A stretch of DNA of 41,643 nucleotides from NCBI GenBank assembly GCA_018065185.1, contig JAGHTU010000030.1, positions 1 to 41,643 on the forward strand. Reading direction: 5' to 3'. This document shows positions 24,857 through 34,192 of this stretch, piece after piece; position 1 is the stretch's first letter, and every line of letters starts with the position of its first letter. The DNA comes from Candidatus Equicola faecalis (GTDB lineage: Bacteria > Bacteroidota > Bacteroidia > Bacteroidales > Bacteroidaceae). The position numbers were made by a program, and so were the translations under genes. Under the pieces are notes generated by a model. The model was not told the origin of the DNA. It saw nothing but the letters and a program-made list of their open reading frames with translations, and searched no databases.

Positions 24857-25804
24857 ATGGAATATCATGAGATAGGAAAGACCGGTATGAAGGTCAGTGC
24901 GTTGAGCTTCGGTGCTTCATCGCTGGGTGGAGTCTTCCATAGTGTGAAAGAAGATCAGGCGATAGAAGCCGTATATACTGCTGTTGAGAATGGGCTGAAC
25001 TTCATTGATGTGTCGCCATACTACGGTCATTATAAGGCTGAAACGGTGCTCGGCAAGGCATTGAAGCATATACCACGTGACAAGTATTTCCTTTCAACAA
25101 AGGTGGGTCGTTATGGTAAGGATGGTGTGAACACATGGGACTATTCGGCACGCCGTGTGACGGAGAGCGTCTATGAGAGCATGGAACGCCTAAACATTGA
25201 CCATATTGACCTTATAAATGTTCATGACATAGAGTTTCAGGGCGATTTGCCCGGTGGACTTCAAAAGGTGTGCGATGAGACACTGCCGGCATTGGTGGAG
25301 CTTCGGGAAAAGGGTGTCGTAGGGCATGTCGGCGTGACAGACCTGCAACCGGAAAATATCCGTTGGGTGGTGGAGCATGTGCCGGAAGGCACTGTTGAGG
25401 CAACGCTATGTTTCTGTCACTATTCGCTCAACGATGAGATGCTGAATGATTACTTCGACTTCTTCGAGGAGCATAACGTGGGCATCATAAATGCCAGTCC
25501 GCTGAGTATGGGACTGCTGTCAAGTCGGGGTGCACCTGACTGGCATCCTGCACCACAAGCTTTAAGGGATGCCTGCACACGCGCGGCACGTTATTGCGAG
25601 GAGAAGGGCTATCCTATTGAAAAACTTGCCATACAATATGCTATCTCCAATCCGCGGATTGCAACGACACTGTTCTCGTCGGCAAATCCTGTGAATGTGA
25701 AAAAGAATGTGGAGTATGCAGATGCTCCGATAGACTGGGGGCTTGTGGATGAGGTGCAGAAGATTATTGGCGACCAGATGCGTGTGAGATGGAAGAATTC
25801 ATGA
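24857..25804 (+). CDS. Aldo/keto reductase (sugar dehydrogenase-like)
   Basis: A 315-residue NAD(P)H-dependent oxidoreductase of the aldo/keto reductase barrel family. The catalytic tetrad is Asp51 and Tyr56 in FIDVSPYYGHYKAE (49-62), Lys82 in STKVGRYG and His123 in NVHD. The motifs resemble the L-galactose or L-fucose dehydrogenase branch (YYGHYKAE, VNTWDYSA), which oxidises a sugar to its lactone. The substrate is an inference; an amidohydrolase and a zinc dehydrogenase downstream could act on such products. It is preceded by a good promoter and separated by 58 bases from kdsA. Confidence 0.88.
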   Translation: MEYHEIGKTGMKVSALSFGASSLGGVFHSVKEDQAIEAVYTAVENGLNFIDVSPYYGHYKAETVLGKALKHIPRDKYFLSTKVGRYGKDGVNTWDYSARRVTESVYESMERLNIDHIDLINVHDIEFQGDLPGGLQKVCDETLPALVELREKGVVGHVGVTDLQPENIRWVVEHVPEGTVEATLCFCHYSLNDEMLNDYFDFFEEHNVGIINASPLSMGLLSSRGAPDWHPAPQALRDACTRAARYCEEKGYPIEKLAIQYAISNPRIATTLFSSANPVNVKKNVEYADAPIDWGLVDEVQKIIGDQMRVRWKNS

Positions 25805-25862
25805 AATCAGGAACATGGATCAGTAATTAATTAAATTTTGATGCCTAATATCTAAATTCCAA

Positions 25863-26618
25863 ATGCACAACATTCACTTCATAGCAGGACCTTGCGTAAT
25901 AGAAAGCCAAGAGCTTCTGGATGTGGTTGCTCAGGAGATTGTGCGTATCAATAATGCACTTGGGATAAACATAATTTTCAAAGCATCGTTTGATAAGGCA
26001 AATCGTACTTCGCTAAATTCGTTTCGTGGTCCAGGATTAGAGAAAGGACTCACGATGCTTGCCGACATAAAGGAGAGATACGGTCTTCAAATCTTGACTG
26101 ACGTGCATGAGCCGTCTCAGGCAAGTGCTGTGGGAGAGGTGGTGGACATAATCCAAATTCCGGCATTCTTATGTCGTCAGACAGATTTACTTTTAGCTGC
26201 AGCCAAGACAGGGAAAATAATAAATATAAAAAAGGCACAGTTCCTTAGCGGTGCAGACATGGTCTATCCTGTGCAGAAAATAAAGGAATCTTATGGCAAC
26301 GAGGTGTGGCTCACAGAGCGCGGTAATATATACGGATACAACAACCTTGTGGTCGATTTCAGAAATATCCCCGAAATGAAAGAGATTGTAGATACGGTGA
26401 TAATGGATTGCACTCATTCCGTTCAGCGACCGTGTGCGGCAAATGGAACTACAGGAGGCGACCGCAAGTATGTGCCTGCAATGGCATTGGCGGCAAAGGC
26501 ATTCGGTGCGACGGGATATTTCTTTGAAGTTCATCCCGACCCGGAACGCGCCAAGAGTGATGGGCAGAATATGCTGTATCTTTCCGATTTGCAAGGTGTA
26601 ATAAAGTCATTGGTATGA
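25863..26618 (+). CDS. kdsA: 3-deoxy-8-phosphooctulonate synthase (Kdo8P synthase)
   Basis: Condenses arabinose 5-phosphate with phosphoenolpyruvate to Kdo 8-phosphate, the precursor of the inner-core sugar of lipopolysaccharide. The 251 residues show FIAGPCVIES at 6-15, QIPAFLCRQTDLL near 98-110 and KKAQFLSGADM at 123-133. The metal-site residues Cys11, His185, Glu222 and Asp233 are all present, at the same numbers as in the well-studied metal-dependent enzyme of Aquifex, so this is the metal-dependent class (the E. coli type has Asn for Cys). The ATGA overlap with the next gene indicates coupled translation. Confidence 0.96.
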   Translation: MHNIHFIAGPCVIESQELLDVVAQEIVRINNALGINIIFKASFDKANRTSLNSFRGPGLEKGLTMLADIKERYGLQILTDVHEPSQASAVGEVVDIIQIPAFLCRQTDLLLAAAKTGKIINIKKAQFLSGADMVYPVQKIKESYGNEVWLTERGNIYGYNNLVVDFRNIPEMKEIVDTVIMDCTHSVQRPCAANGTTGGDRKYVPAMALAAKAFGATGYFFEVHPDPERAKSDGQNMLYLSDLQGVIKSLV

Positions 26619-27562
26619 GTATAACAGAAACAGCAATCCGTAGCCTAAAAGAAGAGGCAAAAGCCATCTCTGACCTTATTCCACGTATAGGAGATGACTT
26701 TAGAAAAGCAGTTGAACTCATACTGAATTGTCAAGGGCGAGTCATAATCACTGGTGTGGGAAAATCTGGTCACATTGGAGCAAAGGTGGCTGCAACGCTG
26801 GCAAGCACCGGCACTCCGTCTTTCTTCGTGAATCCGTTAGACGCTTATCACGGCGATTTGGGCATGTTCAAATCCTCTGACGTGGTGGTGGCTATTAGTT
26901 ACAGTGGTAATACTGACGAGTTGATGCGTTTCATGCCTCTGCTCAAAGAGCGAAACATCCCTATCATAGGACTTTCGGGAAATTCGGAGTCAATGTTGGC
27001 GCGTTATTCTATATGTCATCTGAACATCAGTGTTGAGCGCGAAGCCGACCCTTTGAATCTGGCACCTACATCTTCCACCACAGCCACTTTAGCAATGTGT
27101 GACGCGCTGGCTGCTGCTTTGGAGGAAGTCCGCAACTTCAAGAAAGAAGACTTTGCGCTGTTCCATCCGGGAGGAAGATTGGGAAAACAGTTGCTCTCAA
27201 GGGTGCGCGATGTCATGGTAAAGGACGACCTGCCAATAGTGTCACCGAATGATCTGGTGAGCGACACCATTATTGAAATCTCTGACAAGAAGATGGGAAC
27301 GGCTGTGGTGTTAGATGATAGTGGACATCTAAAGGGAATAGTCACAGACGGAGACGTGCGCCGCGCAATGCAACGCAAGAAAGAAGAATTTTTCACCTTG
27401 AAGGTGCGCGACATCATGAGCAAGCATCCAAAGACCATACGTCAGGATGCTTACCTAAGCGAAGCGGCAGACATAATGTTACGCCACATGATTCACATGC
27501 TCATAGTCGTTGATAAGGATGGTGGTGTAGTAGGCTTGATAGAAAGTTTTACATGCTTATGA
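26615..27562 (+). CDS. kdsD: Arabinose-5-phosphate isomerase
   Basis: Interconverts ribulose 5-phosphate and arabinose 5-phosphate, supplying kdsA. The 315 residues consist of an N-terminal SIS domain (about 40-175), with TGVGKSGHIG at 46-55 and the NPLDAYHGDLGM active-site stretch near 73-84, and two CBS domains (about 205-315), with VVTDGDVRRAMQ and LIVVDKDGG. This is the usual KdsD/KpsF layout. The start overlaps the kdsA stop and the stop overlaps the kdsC start (27559), both as ATGA, so the three are made together. Confidence 0.94.
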   Translation: MSITETAIRSLKEEAKAISDLIPRIGDDFRKAVELILNCQGRVIITGVGKSGHIGAKVAATLASTGTPSFFVNPLDAYHGDLGMFKSSDVVVAISYSGNTDELMRFMPLLKERNIPIIGLSGNSESMLARYSICHLNISVEREADPLNLAPTSSTTATLAMCDALAAALEEVRNFKKEDFALFHPGGRLGKQLLSRVRDVMVKDDLPIVSPNDLVSDTIIEISDKKMGTAVVLDDSGHLKGIVTDGDVRRAMQRKKEEFFTLKVRDIMSKHPKTIRQDAYLSEAADIMLRHMIHMLIVVDKDGGVVGLIESFTCL

Positions 27563-28032
27563 CAAAATACTTAATCATGGATGTTGACGGCACGCTTACT
27601 GATGGCAAAATATACGTCGGTGGCAAAGGGGAATTGATGAAAGCATTCAACATCAAGGACGGTTATGGCATCGCCTACATCCTTCCGCAACTCGGCATAG
27701 CACCCGTGATAATAACCGGACGAAGTTCGGAGATTGTCACCCAAAGATGTCGGGAGCTGAACATCAAATTCTGTTTCCAAGGAGTCAAAGACAAACTCCT
27801 TACGCTAAAGGATTTTGTAAGTCAGCAAGGAGTTTCATTGGCAGAATGTGCATATATTGGTGATGATCTTAATGACATGCCTTGTATGAAGGCTATAAAG
27901 GATGCTGGAGGGCTTGTTGCCTGTCCGTCTGATGCTGCCGAGCAGGTGAGGAAATATGCAGACCATATTACAGCAAGTAATGGTGGTGGAGGAGCCGTGA
28001 GGGATTTTATAGATAATTGCTTGATAAAATAA
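27559..28032 (+). CDS. kdsC: Kdo 8-phosphate phosphatase (HAD family)
   Basis: Removes phosphate from Kdo 8-phosphate to give free Kdo. The 157-residue protein is a C0-type HAD enzyme with no cap domain. Motif I is MDVDGTLTDG at 7-16, motif II ITGRSSE, motif III a lysine in GVKDKLLTL, and motif IV YIGDDLNDM. The ATG at 27559 overlaps the kdsD stop; an ATG at 27553 would add two residues and cannot be excluded. The gene ends six bases before the amidohydrolase start, so the run continues. Confidence 0.93.
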   Translation: MTKYLIMDVDGTLTDGKIYVGGKGELMKAFNIKDGYGIAYILPQLGIAPVIITGRSSEIVTQRCRELNIKFCFQGVKDKLLTLKDFVSQQGVSLAECAYIGDDLNDMPCMKAIKDAGGLVACPSDAAEQVRKYADHITASNGGGGAVRDFIDNCLIK

Positions 28033-28038
28033 AAAGAT

Positions 28039-28941
28039 ATGGAATACTTTCCAATCATAGATGCACATGCTCATCTCTGGCTCAAACAAGAGGCAGTGGT
28101 GAATGGTTCTCATATCCATATCATCAAAGAGCGTCCGAGCCGAAGCATGTTCTTCGGTGAGGAAGTGCAGATGTTGCCACCGTTCATGATAGATGGGAAA
28201 AATTCAGCTGAAGTGTTTCTCTCAAATATGGATTATGCTCAAGTGTCGAAAGCTGTGATAGTGCAAGAAATAATTGATGGCAATCAGGACGTATATCTTG
28301 AAGAAGTGGAAAGGAAATATCCACAGCGGTTTATCTGTTGTGGAATGATAGATGGAGCAAAGACAGAGCTTTTAGACGAAGACATAAGTCGCTTTTCTGC
28401 ATTTGCCATGCCGGCACATAGAATCACCGCGCGTCCGTTGACAGACTATTTGCCAATGTTCAAACAATTGGAAAAACACGATAAAGTGCTTGATATATGC
28501 CTCGCCGATGACGAAAGGCAAATAGCGCAGATGCAAGAGGTGATAGAGGAATGTCCGAGACTTCGTGTCGCAATAGGGCATTTCGGTATGGCGACAACTG
28601 CATCGTGGAAAAGCCAAATCCTGTTGGCACGTAATGAAAATGTGATGATCGAAAGCGGAGGCATCACATGGCTGTATCACTCCGAGTTCTATCCTTATCC
28701 TTCTGCGATAAGGGCGATAAAGGAGGCTGCCGATATGGTGGGAATGAAGAAACTTATGTGGGGTAGTGACTATCCACGCACGATAACGGCAATAACCTAT
28801 CGGATGTCGTATGACTTTGTGTCTCGTTCAAAAGAACTGACGCATGAGGAAAAGGAAATGTTTCTTGGCGAGAACGCAAAGAGATTTTACAGACTCAGCA
28901 ACTTGATAAGATTACCATACATAAAAAATATGTCAGAATGA
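28039..28941 (+). CDS. Amidohydrolase-family protein, possible lactonase
   Basis: A 300-residue TIM-barrel hydrolase of the amidohydrolase-2 type (PF04909). The metal-binding HxH is IDAHAHLW at 7-14 (His10, His12), with a further histidine in AIGHFGM and an aspartate in LMWGSDYPR near the end. Known relatives include sugar-lactone hydrolases such as L-fucono-1,5-lactonase and decarboxylases. The aldo/keto reductase upstream and dehydrogenase downstream make a lactonase plausible, but this is inference. It overlaps the next gene as ATGA. Confidence 0.83.
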   Translation: MEYFPIIDAHAHLWLKQEAVVNGSHIHIIKERPSRSMFFGEEVQMLPPFMIDGKNSAEVFLSNMDYAQVSKAVIVQEIIDGNQDVYLEEVERKYPQRFICCGMIDGAKTELLDEDISRFSAFAMPAHRITARPLTDYLPMFKQLEKHDKVLDICLADDERQIAQMQEVIEECPRLRVAIGHFGMATTASWKSQILLARNENVMIESGGITWLYHSEFYPYPSAIRAIKEAADMVGMKKLMWGSDYPRTITAITYRMSYDFVSRSKELTHEEKEMFLGENAKRFYRLSNLIRLPYIKNMSE

Positions 28942-29957
28942 AAGCTATACAAATAATAGATGAACGTAGGGCAGAGGTGATAGAGATGCCTCGCCCAGAA
29001 GTGAAACGGGGTGAAGTGCTGTTGCGACTGGAGTATGTGGGTTTCTGTGGAAGTGACCTGAATACGTTTCTTGGCAGAAACACTATGGCGCTGAAACCTG
29101 TCATCCCTGGACATGAGATAGGAGCAACAGTGGAGGCAATAGGAGCAGATGTGCCTGAAACAATAAAGGTGGGGATGACAGTTACTGTGAATCCTTATTC
29201 CAACTGTGGACATTGTGCTGCGTGTCGTAACGGACGCTTCAATGCCTGCCAGCACAACGAGACACTTGGTGTGCAACGCAACGGCGCGATGTGCGAGTAT
29301 ATCGCTCTGCCTTGGGAGAAAATCATCCCTGTGGAAGGTATTTCACCGAAGCATTGTGCCATCATCGAACCGATGAGCGTTGGCTTCCATGCTGTGGCAA
29401 GAGGTGAGGTGAGCGACACCGACACCGTCGTGGTGTTCGGGTGCGGAATGGTAGGACTTGGTGCCATCGTGCGTTGTGTGCAACGTGGTGCAAGGGTCAT
29501 CGCTGTGGATTTGAGTGCAGAGAAACTCGCTCTGGCAAAGCAACTCGGTGCCACCTACGGTGTGAACTCGAAAGAGGAAAACCTGCTTGAGAAGGTGGCA
29601 GAATATACTGGAGGATATGGGGCTGACGTGGCAATAGAGGCTGTGGGCAATCCAATTACTTATCGCGCTGCTATTGACGTAGTGGGCTTTACTGGTCGTG
29701 TGGTATGCATCGGCTATGCTAAACAGGATGTGGAGTTTACAACAAAATACTTCGTACAGAAAGAACTGGATATTCGCGGTTCACGCAATGCCACACCAAA
29801 CGACTTCCGTGCCGTGATACGTTATATGCAGGGTGGTAAGGCACCGGTGGACGAGTTTATCTCGGCAGTGATTACGCCAGAAGAGGCGCAGACCACTATG
29901 GAGAAATGGGCAGAAGCACCGGCACAGGTGTTCCGCATATTGGTAAAGATGCAATAA
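28938..29957 (+). CDS. Zinc-binding medium-chain dehydrogenase
   Basis: A 339-residue NAD(P)-dependent alcohol or polyol dehydrogenase. Catalytic zinc ligands are Cys37 (GFCGSD) and His59-Glu60 (PGHE); the structural zinc site is four cysteines at 90, 93, 96 and 104 (NCGHCAACRNGRFNAC). A Rossmann motif lies near 168-180 (VVVFGCGMVGLGA). It looks like the sorbitol/threonine/galactonate dehydrogenase branch. With the aldo/keto reductase and amidohydrolase it could form an oxidative route for a deoxy- or L-sugar, but the missing dehydratase and transporter leave this unproved. It is coupled to the amidohydrolase and lies 13 bases before gcvT. Confidence 0.88.
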   Translation: MKAIQIIDERRAEVIEMPRPEVKRGEVLLRLEYVGFCGSDLNTFLGRNTMALKPVIPGHEIGATVEAIGADVPETIKVGMTVTVNPYSNCGHCAACRNGRFNACQHNETLGVQRNGAMCEYIALPWEKIIPVEGISPKHCAIIEPMSVGFHAVARGEVSDTDTVVVFGCGMVGLGAIVRCVQRGARVIAVDLSAEKLALAKQLGATYGVNSKEENLLEKVAEYTGGYGADVAIEAVGNPITYRAAIDVVGFTGRVVCIGYAKQDVEFTTKYFVQKELDIRGSRNATPNDFRAVIRYMQGGKAPVDEFISAVITPEEAQTTMEKWAEAPAQVFRILVKMQ

Positions 29958-29970
29958 AAAGTAAGATATT

Positions 29971-31062
29971 ATGTCAGACGAAATGATAAAGAAGACGTGT
30001 CTCTGGCAAGAGCATGTACGGCTTGGTGCAAAGATGTCACCATTTGCTGGTTTTGATATGCCGATACAATATAAGGGTATCACGGAAGAGCACCTTGCCG
30101 TGCGTCAGAAGGTGGGAATGTTTGATGTCTCACACATGGGCGAGATATTCATCTCGGGCAATGATGCATTGCGCTATGTGAACCATATCTTTACGAATGA
30201 TATCTCGAATATGGATAGCGGAAGCATACTGTATGGTATGATGTGCTATGAAGATGGTGGCGTAGTGGACGACCTGCTGGTATATAAGGAAACAGAAGAC
30301 AATCATTATCTGTTGGTAGTCAATGCAGCCAACATCGACAAGGATTATGAGTGGATGCTGGAGAATGCCGTTGGCTTTGACGTCAGCATTGACAACGCTT
30401 CTGATGACTGGGGGCAGATTGCCGTACAAGGACCTCAAGCAGAGGACGTGGTGTCAAAGATGCTTGGCGAGTGGGTGAGACCGTTGACGTTCTATACCTT
30501 CGTCAGGAATGATGATTATATCGTTTCACGCACAGGATATACGGGAGAAGATGGCTTTGAGATTTATGCCACTCCTGAGAAAACCATAGCATTGTGGAAA
30601 GCTTTGCTCGCTGTCGGTGTAGAGCCTTGTGGTCTGGGATGCCGTGACACATTGCGTTTTGAGGCAGGCTTGCCACTTTATGGTGATGAACTGTCAAAAG
30701 ATATCTCTCCTGTCATGGCAGGACTCGGAATGTTCTGCAAACTGGATAAGGAGGAGTTTATCGGAAAGGAAGCCCTCTCTCGGCAGAAAGCAGACGGAGT
30801 CATGCAGAAGTTGGTAGGCATCGAGATAGAAGACCGTGCCATTCCGCGTGCAGGCTATGCTGTGGAACTTGAAGATGGCACGCAGGTGGGCGTGGTGACA
30901 ACAGGTTATCATTCCATCTCTTTGGATAAGAGTATCTGTTTTGCACTCGTGGAGTCAGCATACTCCAAACTCGATACACCGCTGTGGATACGCATCCGAA
31001 AGAAAGTGTTTGGAGGCAAGGTGGTGAAGAAACGTTTTTATCAGACTAATTATAAAAAATAA
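29971..31062 (+). CDS. gcvT: Glycine cleavage system T protein (aminomethyltransferase)
   Basis: Transfers the aminomethyl group from lipoylated H protein to tetrahydrofolate, giving 5,10-methylene-THF and ammonia. The 363 residues match GcvT: SHMGE at 54-58, EDGGVVDDLLVY at 94-105 (Asp100/Asp101, the catalytic aspartate), GYTGEDGFEIY near 190, and GCRDTLRFEAGLPLYG near 225-240. It is the first of four adjacent gcv genes, all on one strand. The 13-base gap upstream leaves no room for a glycine riboswitch. Confidence 0.96.
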   Translation: MSDEMIKKTCLWQEHVRLGAKMSPFAGFDMPIQYKGITEEHLAVRQKVGMFDVSHMGEIFISGNDALRYVNHIFTNDISNMDSGSILYGMMCYEDGGVVDDLLVYKETEDNHYLLVVNAANIDKDYEWMLENAVGFDVSIDNASDDWGQIAVQGPQAEDVVSKMLGEWVRPLTFYTFVRNDDYIVSRTGYTGEDGFEIYATPEKTIALWKALLAVGVEPCGLGCRDTLRFEAGLPLYGDELSKDISPVMAGLGMFCKLDKEEFIGKEALSRQKADGVMQKLVGIEIEDRAIPRAGYAVELEDGTQVGVVTTGYHSISLDKSICFALVESAYSKLDTPLWIRIRKKVFGGKVVKKRFYQTNYKK

Positions 31063-31070
31063 ACAGGAAT

Positions 31071-31451
31071 ATGAGTAAGATTATTGAAGGTTTGCTTTAC
31101 AGCGAATCACACGAATGGGTGAAAGTGGAAGGCGACATAGCTGTCGTAGGTGTTTCTGACTATGCACAGGCAGAGATGGGAGAGATAACATACGTTGACC
31201 TCCCACAGGTGGATGATGAGTTTGCTGCAGGCGAGGAGTTTGGTGCATTGGAGAGCGTAAAGGCTTCGTCAGATCTCTATTCTCCTGTGTCGGGCGTTGT
31301 GACCGAGGTGAATACTGCTCTTGAAGATGCTCCGGAACTGGTGAACGAAGACTCTTATGCAAACTGGCTTATTAAGGTGCGCATGACCAATCCGTCAGAG
31401 ACAGAAGAACTGATGAATGCCGATAGTTATAAAACCCATATAAATGAATAA
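31071..31451 (+). CDS. gcvH: Glycine cleavage system H protein
   Basis: Small lipoyl carrier (126 residues) that shuttles the methylamine between the P, T and L proteins. The lipoylation site is Lys64 in LESVKASSDLYSP (60-72). HEWVKVEGD at 14-22 and the GxxxxNxxL tail (VNTALEDAPELVNEDSYANWL) are typical. It overlaps gcvPA by eight bases. The L protein (dihydrolipoamide dehydrogenase) is not in this window and must come from elsewhere. Confidence 0.97.
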   Translation: MSKIIEGLLYSESHEWVKVEGDIAVVGVSDYAQAEMGEITYVDLPQVDDEFAAGEEFGALESVKASSDLYSPVSGVVTEVNTALEDAPELVNEDSYANWLIKVRMTNPSETEELMNADSYKTHINE

Positions 31452-32772
31452 GTTCCCTTATTTCCCACATACGGACGAAGACTTGCGTCTGATGCTGGCA
31501 AGGGTAGGGGTGGAGAGTCTTGACGACCTCTATTCCGATGTGCCTGACGACTTTCTGTACAAAGGCGAGTATGACCTTAAGCCAGCCATGTCGGAGCAGG
31601 AGGTGAGGGCATATTTTGAAGGTCTTGCTGACAGAAACTCACATCTTACCTGTTTCGTCGGACAGGGAGCATACGACCATTATACTCCTTCTGTCGTTCC
31701 GTATATCACACAGCGGAGCGAGTTCCTGACGGCTTACACACCTTATCAGTGTGAGATATCTCAGGGCACGTTGCGTTATATCTTTGAATATCAGTCAATG
31801 GTGTGCCGACTGACAGGAATGGACGTCAGTAACGCCTCTATGTACGATGGCCCTACTGCTGCGGCAGAGGCTATGCGTATGGCAATAGCATGTGCAAGAA
31901 AGAAAGACACCGTGCTTCTCTCATCGACACTTCTTCCGCAGGTCATAGATGTTGTAAAGACTTATGCCAAGTACTATGGCGCACGCATCGTGATGATTTC
32001 TGCCGAAGACGGACAGACTAGTCGGGATGCTCTTTCTGCACTTCTGGAATCGGATGATACGATAGCAGGAGTGATACTGCCGTCAATAAATCGTTATGGC
32101 ATCATCGAAGACCATAGCAGTTTTGCAGATGCCGTACATGCGAAGAAGGCTATCCTTATAGAATACTGTGACCTATCGACATTGGCTGTGTTGAAGACAC
32201 CAGCAGAGTGGGGTGCAGATGTTGCTGTCGGTGACGGACAGAGCCTTGGCATTCCATTGTGTTATGGCGGTCCTTATGTGGGCTTCATGGCTTGCAGGAA
32301 GGATTATCTGCGTAAGTTGCCGGGACGTATTGTCGGGCAGACTTTAGATAAGGACGGTAAGCGTGTGTTTGTGCTTACGCTTCAGGCACGCGAGCAACAT
32401 ATACGCCGTGAGAAGGCAACGAGCAATATCTGTTCCAACGAGTCGTTGATGGCTCTTTGGGTGACAGTATATCTTTCGCTTATGGGATCGGAAGGTATGA
32501 AGGAGGTAAATGAGCTCTCGTATGATGGGGCTCATTATCTGTATGACGAACTGTTGAAGACAGGGAAGTTTGAAAAAGTCTTTGACCGTCCGTTCCTCAA
32601 GGAGTTTGTATTGAAGCCACTTATTGATGTCCAGTCTCTGCAGACGAAACTCTATAATGCTGGTTTCTTTGCTGCTCTGCAGACGGAAGAGGGTTATGTT
32701 ACCTTCTGCGTGACGGAGAAACGTACCGTGGATGAGATGAATCGTTTAATTTCAATCATTAAGGAGGACTGA
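31444..32772 (+). CDS. gcvPA: Glycine dehydrogenase (decarboxylating) subunit 1
   Basis: N-terminal subunit of the two-subunit P protein, which decarboxylates glycine and loads the product on GcvH. The 442 residues match GcvPA: SFVG-like CFVGQGAYDHYTPSVVP near 75-91, YTPYQCEISQGTLRYIFEYQSM near 98-120, and ARKKDTVLLSS. This half lacks the PLP lysine, which lies in the partner. The split arrangement is like that of Gram-positives and Thermus. It overlaps gcvH by eight bases and ends three bases before gcvPB. Confidence 0.95.
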   Translation: MNKFPYFPHTDEDLRLMLARVGVESLDDLYSDVPDDFLYKGEYDLKPAMSEQEVRAYFEGLADRNSHLTCFVGQGAYDHYTPSVVPYITQRSEFLTAYTPYQCEISQGTLRYIFEYQSMVCRLTGMDVSNASMYDGPTAAAEAMRMAIACARKKDTVLLSSTLLPQVIDVVKTYAKYYGARIVMISAEDGQTSRDALSALLESDDTIAGVILPSINRYGIIEDHSSFADAVHAKKAILIEYCDLSTLAVLKTPAEWGADVAVGDGQSLGIPLCYGGPYVGFMACRKDYLRKLPGRIVGQTLDKDGKRVFVLTLQAREQHIRREKATSNICSNESLMALWVTVYLSLMGSEGMKEVNELSYDGAHYLYDELLKTGKFEKVFDRPFLKEFVLKPLIDVQSLQTKLYNAGFFAALQTEEGYVTFCVTEKRTVDEMNRLISIIKED

Positions 32773-32775
32773 GAT

Positions 32776-34173
32776 ATGAAATATTACGATAAACTTATAT
32801 TTGAGCTTTCGAAGAAAGGGCGTACTGCCTATTCTCTCCCGAAAGTCACTTTGCCTTGCCGTATGGAGAAGGAACTGGACGAAAGTCTGGCGCGTACAGA
32901 ACCATTGGAGTTGCCGGAGGTGAGCGAGGTGGACGTGGTGCGTCATTACACTGCTCTTTCGCAGATGAACTTCGGTGTGGATACAGGTTTCTATCCTCTC
33001 GGCTCGTGTACGATGAAATATAATCCGAAGATTAATGAGGAGATTGCTGCAATGCAGTCTTTTGCTGCCCTGCACCCATTACAGCCGAAGGAGACAACCG
33101 AAGGGGCTGAGCGTGTCATCGCTGAACTGGATGCAGCCCTTGCTGCCATCACGGGTATGCGCCATTTCACTTTTAAGCCTTGTGCTGGTGCGCATGGCGA
33201 ACTTACGGGACTGATGATAATTCGCGAATATCATCTCTCGCGTGGTGATATGAAACGCACGAAGATAATAGTGCCTGACAGTGCACATGGCACCAACCCA
33301 GCCAGTGCTGCAGCGTGTGGACTAGAGATTGTTGAGGCGAAAAGCAATGCCGACGGATTGGTGGATGTGGAAGATTTGCGTCCGCTTTTGGATGATACCA
33401 TAGCCGGCATAATGATGACCAATCCTAACACATTGGGACTTTTCGAGAAAGATATCTGCCGTATAGCAACACTTGTGCATGAGGCTGGCGGTCTGCTGTA
33501 TTACGATGGGGCGAACATGAATCCTCTTTTGGGTAAGGTGCGTCCGGGGGATATGGGCTTTGATGTGATGCATTTGAACCTGCACAAAACATTCTCTACG
33601 CCTCATGGTGGAGGCGGTCCGGGCAGTGGTCCTGTGGGCGTGTGCGAGAAACTCGTCCCGTTCCTTGGAGTGAATACCTCGGGTTATCACGGCAATTTCG
33701 GTGTGATGCTCCGTGCCTATGCTTATATCCTTATGCTTGGACGTGAGAATGTAAAGCTTGCTGGTCCGTTGGCAGTGCTGAATGCCAATTATATCAAAGA
33801 GAGCTTGAAGCATAAGTATAAACTTCCGATAACGTCGGTATGCAAGCACGAATTTGTGTTTGACGGTCTTATCAATGACGGGGCGAAAGAAGGTGTTGCT
33901 GGGGCAACAACCCTTGATGTGGCAAAGCGTCTGCTTGATTATGGTTTTCATGCACCGACCATATATTTCCCTCTGCTCTTCCATCAGGCACTCATGATAG
34001 AGCCTACCGAGACAGAATCGAAAGAGACATTGGATGATTTTATAGCCGTCATGGAACAGATTGCAGACGAGGCCGCGCAGGATGCGAATATCCTACACGA
34101 AGCACCTCATGCTACGCCAATCTCACGTCCGGATGAGACGACAGCAGCGCGAAACCCGATACTTCATTACTAA
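32776..34173 (+). CDS. gcvPB: Glycine dehydrogenase (decarboxylating) subunit 2
   Basis: C-terminal, PLP-binding subunit of the P protein, 465 residues. The cofactor lysine is Lys271 in NLHKTFSTPHGGGGPG (268-283); FYPLGSCTMKYNP at 72-84 and PDSAHGTNPASA at 168-178 are diagnostic. It works as a heterotetramer with GcvPA. The stop is 19 bases before a small membrane-anchored protein gene, so that gene may be on the same transcript. Confidence 0.96.
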   Translation: MKYYDKLIFELSKKGRTAYSLPKVTLPCRMEKELDESLARTEPLELPEVSEVDVVRHYTALSQMNFGVDTGFYPLGSCTMKYNPKINEEIAAMQSFAALHPLQPKETTEGAERVIAELDAALAAITGMRHFTFKPCAGAHGELTGLMIIREYHLSRGDMKRTKIIVPDSAHGTNPASAAACGLEIVEAKSNADGLVDVEDLRPLLDDTIAGIMMTNPNTLGLFEKDICRIATLVHEAGGLLYYDGANMNPLLGKVRPGDMGFDVMHLNLHKTFSTPHGGGGPGSGPVGVCEKLVPFLGVNTSGYHGNFGVMLRAYAYILMLGRENVKLAGPLAVLNANYIKESLKHKYKLPITSVCKHEFVFDGLINDGAKEGVAGATTLDVAKRLLDYGFHAPTIYFPLLFHQALMIEPTETESKETLDDFIAVMEQIADEAAQDANILHEAPHATPISRPDETTAARNPILHY

Positions 34174-34192
34174 TAATTAAAAACTTTATCTT

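Noticed and set aside
29958..29970. Glycine riboswitch before gcvT
   Set aside because: Only 13 bases separate gcvT from the preceding stop, too little for the aptamer.
33322..33984. 220-codon minus-strand frame inside gcvPB
   Set aside because: It lies wholly within a well-conserved PLP-enzyme gene and has no family features; codon structure follows gcvPB.
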